In this document: in pieces, positions 57,250-64,000 of the stretch
How the letters are laid out: the number at the start of each line of letters is the position of its first letter
Numbering within the stretch: the first letter of the stretch is position 1
Source: Poronia punctata
Lineage: Eukaryota; Ascomycota; Sordariomycetes; Xylariales; Xylariaceae
DNA length: 64,000 nucleotides
NCBI GenBank assembly: GCA_022579005.1
Contig: MU401492.1
Coordinates: 124,001 to 188,000, forward strand
Reading direction: 5' to 3'
The notes under the pieces: generated by a model
The model's database searches: none
What the model was told of the DNA's origin: nothing
Seen by the model: only the letters and a program-made list of their open reading frames with translations
Program-made: the position numbers and the translations under genes

Positions 57250-58858
57250 TGGTGCGGTTCAGTTGACAGGTCACTCCCGGTGAAGATCCGGCCCAAGATC
57301 GATATCTGTTTTAAAGATTATTATGTGATTCGGGACAACCCGACGATTTGGGTACGGCGGCTGCCAATGGGGGAACTAGATGAAAAAGGATCGACAGGGG
57401 CGAAGATGATCCCAGGAACAACTAGCCTATGAGTAGAGGTACACTCGAACCTCGAGGTATTGTTCAAAGGTACCTTGTATTGTAAAAAGAAACCTTGCGA
57501 TATATAGAGGGAGAATGGGGGGGAGCACTTAGACGCAACAAGCTATCCTGACCAGGGTTTATACCTACTTATTATATGATTGACTGATGGGCACACAAAA
57601 AGGCCAATGAAATGAAGAAACCGTAAATACCTATTTGAAGCTCTGTAGGTGGTATTCCAAGGGGAGATTAAGAAACTCAATGCAATGAGACCGTTAGATG
57701 ACCATCTGATATGTACCTTAATGGTATGCCAACAAGTGCGAGATTCTGCGGGGAAGCTCAAAATAGTGATTCCCCGACCCTGGAGTCCTTGACAGATTCT
57801 TGGGTGTCAGAGAAGCACCACCCCCCTCTGATAGGTGCGTCGTGGGACTTGACGGGTCGACTTGACGTTGCGCTAGTCATGATTCGATTTTACTGTACTA
57901 GGCAGGAACCGGTAAAGCAGTAAGCTAATCCTAAACCGGGTGTTAGCGATTCTAAACATCTCGACTCTTTTACCCCCGAACTCTACTTTGTATTTGATAA
58001 TTATCATAAAGCTTAGGGCCTGGCTTCTAGCATAAGCTTTATATATCCCGAACCGTATAACATGGTAAAGATACCTCGTAGATATCTCGACGCCTCTCAA
58101 AAATCTGTTAATAGCGTTGTAAAGGACTAATAGGATTAGACAACCTGCCATCTCCTGAGCCCTACGGACCGTGAAGTCAACTTGTGTCTTGGCGTAAATG
58201 TTGCAAACCTTTCATTTGATAAGTTCCTGCCGATTAATCCCAGCGTTCAACCTACTAAGGTAGTGTAAGGAAGATGCTATTAGCAGTTAAAATTTCGCCG
58301 CCCTAGAGCCCAGATGTGAGAACACCGAAGTAATTAGATGAGACAGGAGCGGCTGCCAAACCCCTCTCATGCCTGCTTTGTCCCGTGATCCATCCACCTT
58401 TCTCTCAAAACAAACCGGTTGATAATCTCGACGGCCTCACGGTAGGTTCCGGAGAATAGATAGTAAGAAAGGGCACCAACGTTGATATGAGAGACGTAAA
58501 ACGTAGTGTGTGTTTTAAAGCCAAAGGTAACAAACTTTCGTAAGTTGCAACCTATGTGATAATCTCCTTGGTGCATACGACCTCCCTTGGAACAGGGAAC
58601 TTCCTGGTACTCAAACCCCAGTTGACGGGGTTATTATATATGCATATATTTACCTAATCAGATGTCCTACTTTCACCTCGTATCTGATTGGCGCTTATGT
58701 TGCTGTAATATGTAACAGATGGTCCAATAAATCGTCAAAGATTATAGACAGACGCTCTCCAGGGGTGGGTGTGAAATCCAAAGGGCTCCTTTGTTCTTAT
58801 ATCATGGTCTCGAAGACGCGGCTTATCGGGTTACTTATGGGCTTCTGAAAAAATCAGT
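57250..58858. other. Intergenic stretch, no gene recognised
   Basis: About 1.6 kb between the ERG8 start (its promoter side) and the stop of the pantoate-beta-alanine ligase. Short open frames only, without motifs. Confidence 0.5.
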
Positions 58859-60010
58859 TTAATGAGATGGCTCCAACACGATATTATCGATTAATCGGAC
58901 AGCAGGGCCACCACTATGTCCAAGATCCTCTCCGGGTTGTGGTGACTCTACGGGAAGCATCTTGATCGCACCACTCAGGATACCTCCAACCTTGGGATCA
59001 ACACGGTCGATCTCTTCCATCGTCCAAGGGTCAGCGAGAGATATATAGTCGACTTCAAACTTGACCCGCGCCTCAGGCCCAAGAGCCATCTGCTCGTTCA
59101 ATGTGCCGGTAGTCACAGCATTGGCAGCTCCCAAGATACTATCTCGGTCCGACGCGCCATTTTCATACCGCTCCTCGGCGGCTCTGAGGGCACGGTTCAA
59201 AACTACTGCGGCTTTGCGACGGCGCTCTCCGAGATAGACATTTCGTGAGCTCAAAGCAAGACCATCCGGCTCTCTGCTTGTATGGCCGACGACAACATCT
59301 ATAGGGAGCATGAAATCCCTGACCATGTTGCGAATCACAACCGTCTGTTGTACGTCCTTTTGCCCAAAGTACACCTTCTCGGGCTGCACGATATTGAATA
59401 GCTTCATGCAGACGGTAGCGACGCCTCGGAAAAAGGTCGGACGGGTGCGGCCCTCTAGGAGCTCACTGACGGGTGTCATGACGACAAAACTACCTTTCGA
59501 ATCTACCTCTTGGCCCGGAAAGCCAGAAGGATACATTTCATTGGTGGTGGGCGCGAATACAGCACTGATGCGCCCCAGGTTTCCGCCATCGTCTGCCAGC
59601 TCTCGGTCAAGCTCGGCAAGCACCTTGCAGTCTTTATCCCATGTCACCGGGTAGGAAGACAAATCTTCCTTGATACCGAATTGTGCCGGGTTCACGTATA
59701 TGCTAACGACGACGTGGTGCGACTCGCGAGCGGCGGCTCGGATCAGGGACAAATGGCCCTCGTGAAGTGCGCCCATGGTCGGAACTAAACTAACGATGCG
59801 GTGATCGAGCAATTGGGGCCTCCGCCATTTTCGAACGGCATCTACTGTTCTCAGCACTTTGATCGGGGTAGAAGGAATCGTCTCGCCGGCCAGTCGTCTT
59901 GCCGAGGCCATGGATCGAACTAGAGAGGGGGCAGGGGCAGGCGAGCCGGCTAGCCGGCGAATTGTGAGAGTCAACATGGCGTCTACGCGGGCTCTATGGT
60001 TTAATGGCAT
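58859..60010 (-). CDS. PAN6: Pantoate--beta-alanine ligase (pantothenate synthetase)
   Basis: A single exon of 383 codons from the ATG at 60008-60010; a second in-frame ATG at 59975-59977 is also possible. An N-terminal stretch of about 50 residues, rich in Arg, Ala and Ser, precedes the enzyme and might act as an organelle signal. The nucleotidyltransferase fold carries PTMGALHEGHLSLIRAA (HxGH), NPAQFGIKEDLSSYP, FRGVATVCMKLFNIV, FGQKDVQQ and DGLALSSRN, all hallmarks of pantothenate synthetase. It joins pantoate and beta-alanine with ATP to make pantothenate for coenzyme A. It is divergent from the GH125 gene with 764 bases between starts. Confidence 0.94.
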   Translation of the reverse strand: MPLNHRARVDAMLTLTIRRLAGSPAPAPSLVRSMASARRLAGETIPSTPIKVLRTVDAVRKWRRPQLLDHRIVSLVPTMGALHEGHLSLIRAAARESHHVVVSIYVNPAQFGIKEDLSSYPVTWDKDCKVLAELDRELADDGGNLGRISAVFAPTTNEMYPSGFPGQEVDSKGSFVVMTPVSELLEGRTRPTFFRGVATVCMKLFNIVQPEKVYFGQKDVQQTVVIRNMVRDFMLPIDVVVGHTSREPDGLALSSRNVYLGERRRKAAVVLNRALRAAEERYENGASDRDSILGAANAVTTGTLNEQMALGPEARVKFEVDYISLADPWTMEEIDRVDPKVGGILSGAIKMLPVESPQPGEDLGHSGGPAVRLIDNIVLEPSH

Positions 60011-60774
60011 CGATTTTCGATAGATCAACGCAACAATGTTCTTTTTGGCACGTTATAACCCATCATGGTGATTCAATGGCTGGTCGAAGAAAACCAAGTA
60101 AGCGTCGCCATATTGACAGTACGATACGGTCGCCTCGGGGATAGATAAGCGATAAGAGTCAAAGAGGTACCGATCAACGACTCAAGAGTCAAGACAACAT
60201 ACGGAAATTCGCAAGCACGGACCATTATCACCACCATCCACCGTCATTTTCCTGTTTCAGGGTCCAATTGAACGTTTCTGTAGTGTACTGTCCGGAGTGT
60301 GCTAGGTATCACCCGAGTTTCCAGGATGTACCGAGAAAATACCTATCCGCTAGGTTACTCGTAGATAACTGGGGTAGAATATGAGTAGTTGCCATAATTG
60401 TACTAACCTAGACACCCTATCCGGTTGATGTCAATAGGCAGGCACTCAGGTACAGATATGATTTATCTTTAGGATGGCGGAAGGAACCATGGCGTGACGT
60501 TTTATTAATCGCCGACATGGAGCTTCCATCGAGCGTTCTTCCAATACTTTACTTAGGCAATTAATTGCAACTTATCCTGGACAGGGGCCTTGGTTGCTTG
60601 GGTCGGTTGAGTACGATTTGGTGAAACGATAATTATTTACCCCGAAACCCAATGCGGTCAACTTCAATCTTGCCGTTGCTAAGAGTACCCCGACGATCTC
60701 TCCCAGCTGGCAGTCTAGATGGGCAAACTTCCTAGCTACGGTTAAAACGAGAGCGGCACGACACGCTTACGGTG
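60011..60774. other. Divergent promoter region
   Basis: 764 bases between two divergent genes, PAN6 and the GH125 mannosidase. No gene is seen. Confidence 0.6.
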
Positions 60775-62857
60775 ATGAAGGCGATGACTACGCTTTACCA
60801 ATGGCTCGCCCTTGCGGCCCTATACCCAATACGCGCCGGCGCAGCTGAGCCTGCTCGGTATGGCCAGGAGCAAATCGCATTGAACGACGACATCAACTAT
60901 CAAGAAGCCTGTCCCGACTACGCACATTATGCGGCATACCCCCAGTACGTCACACATACCGCCGAGACGTTGTTACTAAACGGCGCGACTGACTAAGCCT
61001 TCCTGCCAGTGCACCTTTTAGCGACGGGCAACTCGAACTACCCTACCAGAGACCTCACGAGAAGTGTCGCACATTCCACTCGGACGCGATAGAAGATGTT
61101 ATCAGAGACGTGGTTTCCCGCATGAAAGATCCCGACCTTGCCCGGCTGTTCGAGAATACATATCCTGTCAGTCTGCCCGCTACACCGGACCTGTGCGAAA
61201 CCTATCGATGCTTTGCGCCTCGGTTACTGACTGAAATGCTGTGGGGGTCATAGTCTACGACAGATACGACGGTCAAATTTCACACAAGCGGGTCGGAGGA
61301 TGTGATAACAAACAGACTAAACACCGAGACCTGGGACGAGGACCAGTGGAAAGGGCCACATTCCTTTATCATCACAGGTAAAGCATCTGCTTCGCGTCCT
61401 GTCCTTCGCGTAGGCGTTTCGAAGTCTGGAATGCCTTTGCCTTTGCCCTCGACTAAACTTGAATCTTCCTTAGGTGATATTATTGCCGAATGGTTGCGAG
61501 ACTCGACGAACCAATTATCCCCGTATCAGCCCCTTACGAAAAAAGACCCCAAGATATACCAGTTAATACTTGGGGCTATTAACACACAGTCTGAATACGT
61601 CATCGAATCGCCCTATTGCAACGCTTTCCAACCACCGCCGATCAGCAATTTGCCTGCTACGCAGAATGGTCAGGACGATGTCGTGCACCCCGTCTACGAA
61701 GCCTCTTTTGTCTTCGAATGCAAATACGAACTAGATTCTCTGGCTCATTTCCTCGCCTTGGCCAACGACTTCAAGGAACATAGTGGCTCAACAGAATTCT
61801 TAACACCTCGGTGGTACAAGGCCTTGCAGACGCTCCTAGACGTATTAGAAGAGCAATCGCGGTCAACGTTTGATCCGGCATCCGGTCGGTTCACCAGAAA
61901 CCAGTACACGTTCAGCCGAACCACCAACACAGGAACCGAGACGCTCAACTTGAATGGTGTGGGTAACCCGTTGAATAACGGGACCGGCCTGGTACGCTCT
62001 GCGTTTCGACCAAGCGACGATGCCACCATCCTCGGCTTTTTCATCCCTGCGAATGCGCAGATGGCCATGGAGTTGAAACGGACGGCCAAGACGCTCAAAG
62101 AAGTGGGCAAAACTGAGCTGGCACAAACAGTCGAACTGTGGAGCCAGAAAATTACGAAGGGCATCTGGGAATATGGAGTGGTCGAACATGGTCAATTCGG
62201 GAGAGTATTTGCTTACGAGGTTGACGGTTATGGGTCATCCATTCTCATGGACGACGCCAACTACCCATCGCTCCTTGCGCTACCACTTATGGGCTTCGTA
62301 GACAAGGATGACGAAACATATCAGAACACTAGACGGATGTTGCTATCAAAATCATCGAACCCGTACTTTCTAACAGGGAAAGATTTCCACGGCATCGGAG
62401 GTGAGTCGGCCACGTATTATCCATCAGGGAGCCATCGGTGCTTATGCAGATATAGGACCTCATATCGGCCTGTCAAACGCATGGCCGATGAGCTTGCTTG
62501 TTCAGGCACGGACTTCAGACGACGACGAGGAAATCATGGAATGTCTCAATCTCGTGCTACGTTCCGGCAAACTCGGTTTGATCCACGAAAGCGTCAATGT
62601 TGATGCCATAGGTTCTTATACCAGTAAGCAATCCTCTATTATCTGAGAAATTTCACAAGCTAACAAGCACAATCAGGGAGTTGGTTCGCATGTAAGTCGC
62701 GAAAAGACGGAACCCTATTACACCGACTTTTCTGCCTGACCTAACATTTGTAACAGGGGCTAACGGAGTCTTTGCTTCAACGATTCTCGATCTTGCCAAA
62801 CGTAAACCACATTTGATCTTTTCCGACGACAAACCGTATGATGTATCACGTGAATGA
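60775..62857 (+). CDS. Secreted glycoside hydrolase family 125 (exo-alpha-1,6-mannosidase)
   Basis: Seven exons (60775-60944, 61010-61166, 61254-61377, 61474-62400, 62456-62623, 62677-62691, 62757-62857) encode 553 residues. The N-terminus MKAMTTLYQWLALAALYPIRAGA is a signal peptide, so the enzyme is probably secreted. Family hallmarks are GDIIAEWLRDSTNQL, RPSDDATILGFFIPANAQM, MDDANYPSLLALP, GIGGPHIGLSNAWPMSL and the C-terminal SWFAWANGVFA. GH125 enzymes remove terminal alpha-1,6-linked mannose from mannans and N-glycans. The sixth exon is only 15 nt and encodes the centre of SWFA; the frame, motif and both splice sites support it. Exons and introns are all short, as elsewhere in the window. 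The ending VSRE has no retention signal. Confidence 0.9.
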
Positions 62858-63471
62858 GGAATGAAACTGCCAATGCAGTTCGAAAAGCTGGTTGACCTCA
62901 GGGCCTCTGAGAATAGGGGACGCCGAATTTGAATTATACCCAGGTGGAGAGTAGCGGGAGAGACGAGTGAGACTACAGCGTACTTCCTAAATAAAATCTA
63001 GCGTGTGAGTTTCTTATACTCTGTAGGGATACGTAGAGGTTGCAAAATGACGAGTTATGACACATCAAAGGTGTGTTGTGTTCCATTTCTAACTTGGGGG
63101 CTCTGTTGGGCAAAAAAGTCGACGGACATAGAGTTTCAGGTATTGGGGGAGTTGCGAATTCGACAAAATATGTACTCGTATGACTTGTGTGGAAGAGAAG
63201 CGTGCCCTCCTCGATCTTACATACCTAGGTTAGGTTATGTGAGAAGTCGGCAGTCGTCATCAATCAGTCCATATTCAACGGGCTCCACTCCATCGGCATC
63301 TACTATGTACTGTTAGCGCCGTTCCTGCTCCGGCTGTACTTGTACTCTCGTATCACCGTACCATCAATAGCCACACGAGAGGGATCGAGCACACTCACCT
63401 CAACAACACACACACATTAGGTTAGGAAAGAAGAGACGAAACATAGTTGCATACAGACGATCGAAAAAACC
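62858..63471. other. Intergenic stretch, no gene recognised
   Basis: About 0.6 kb holding the 3' end of the GH125 gene and the promoter of the aminotransferase. Short open frames only. Confidence 0.5.
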
Positions 63472-64000
63472 ATGAGCCAAAAGAAGAAGAAAAGCATCAA
63501 CCTGCTCCGCGGCTGGCCAGCAACATCTTTACTACCGGCAGAAGCACTCGGCGCCGCGTCCCAAACAGCTCTCACAGACCAGAGCATCTGGGCACCGGGG
63601 TTAGAATACGGGCCCGACCCGGGATATCAGCCGCTTCGGGAGGAATTGGCGCGATGGCTCGGCGCGTTTTATGATGAAGAAAAAGAAGAAGAAGAAGGTG
63701 CCATGTCGCAGCCGCAGTCGGACCGCATAACCATCACGGGCGGAGCCTCGCAGAGTCTGGCGTGTATCTTGCAATCGTTTACGGATCCGGGCCAGACACT
63801 GGCCGTATGGGTCGTCGCGCCGTGTTATTTCCTCGCCTGTCCGATCTTTGACGATGCGGGTTTTGCGGGCAGGTTACGTGCCGTGCCGGAGGATGAGGAA
63901 GGGGTTGATATTGATGTTTTGGAGAGGGAGATGCGGGCGGTAGAAATACGAGAAGAAGAAGAAGAAAAAGAAAAAGAAAAAGAAAAGGAGAATGAGAGGG
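63472..64000 (+). CDS. PLP-dependent class I/II aminotransferase, 5' part (runs off window)
   Basis: The frame begins at an ATG (63472, context AACCATGAGC) and stays open to the last base, 176 codons. The start MSQKKKKSINLLRGWPATSLLP continues to LEYGPDPGYQPLREELARWL, the N-terminal signature of class I/II aminotransferases of the 2-aminoadipate and YER152C kind. ITITGGASQSLACILQSF matches the cofactor-phosphate-binding segment, and WVVAPCYF and IFDDAGF follow in the expected order. The catalytic Lys lies beyond the window. Two Glu/Lys-rich low-complexity inserts (near 63672-63700 and from 63946 to the end) are unusual for the fold. It is probably cytosolic; the substrate cannot be told. Confidence 0.8.
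   Translation, partial: MSQKKKKSINLLRGWPATSLLPAEALGAASQTALTDQSIWAPGLEYGPDPGYQPLREELARWLGAFYDEEKEEEEGAMSQPQSDRITITGGASQSLACILQSFTDPGQTLAVWVVAPCYFLACPIFDDAGFAGRLRAVPEDEEGVDIDVLEREMRAVEIREEEEEKEKEKEKENER

Overview
The window is nuclear DNA of a filamentous ascomycete (Pezizomycotina, most likely a Sordariomycete). The evidence is short GT-AG introns (about 45-120 nt) in nearly every gene, fungal gene content (nitrate reductase, chitin synthase, flavocytochrome b2, ERG8, pantothenate synthetase, GH125 mannosidase, external NAD(P)H dehydrogenase), and a 6 kb AT-rich block with the C-to-T and G-to-A signature of repeat-induced point mutation (RIP). No species is claimed. Exon coordinates were derived by hand from splice signals, reading frame and conserved motifs.

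Left part (1-27.3 kb): the 3' end of a Rab-type GTPase gene (+) is followed by five minus-strand genes: a flavocytochrome b2-like FMN dehydrogenase with a peroxisomal SKL tail, an RRM-like protein, a Yrb2/RanBP3-type Ran-binding protein, a chitin synthase and the nonsense-mediated decay factor UPF2. Long gene-poor spacers lie between them, the largest being 18.3-23.25 kb. An assembly gap (10 N) sits beside a 78-base C homopolymer near 9.6 kb.

Middle (28.6-45 kb): a heavily RIP-mutated element is bounded by about 165 bp direct repeats. All 31 differences over 160 aligned bases are C-to-T or G-to-A, always with the mutated base in the left copy. About 1 kb beyond it nitrate reductase (+) begins, facing a convergent external NAD(P)H dehydrogenase (-). 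A hypothetical single-span membrane protein follows (+).

Right part (45.9-64 kb): the RecQ4-like helicase Hrq1 (+); three small minus-strand genes, of which two encode secreted cysteine-containing proteins and one a membrane peptide; phosphomevalonate kinase ERG8 (-); pantoate-beta-alanine ligase (-); a seven-exon secreted GH125 mannosidase (+); and the 5' part of a class I/II aminotransferase (+) that runs off the window.

The genes do not form one pathway: they are mostly housekeeping functions (membrane traffic, nuclear export, RNA surveillance, DNA repair, ergosterol and CoA precursors, nitrogen assimilation, respiration) with a few cell-surface or secreted products. No biosynthetic cluster, CRISPR array, tRNA or rRNA gene was recognised.
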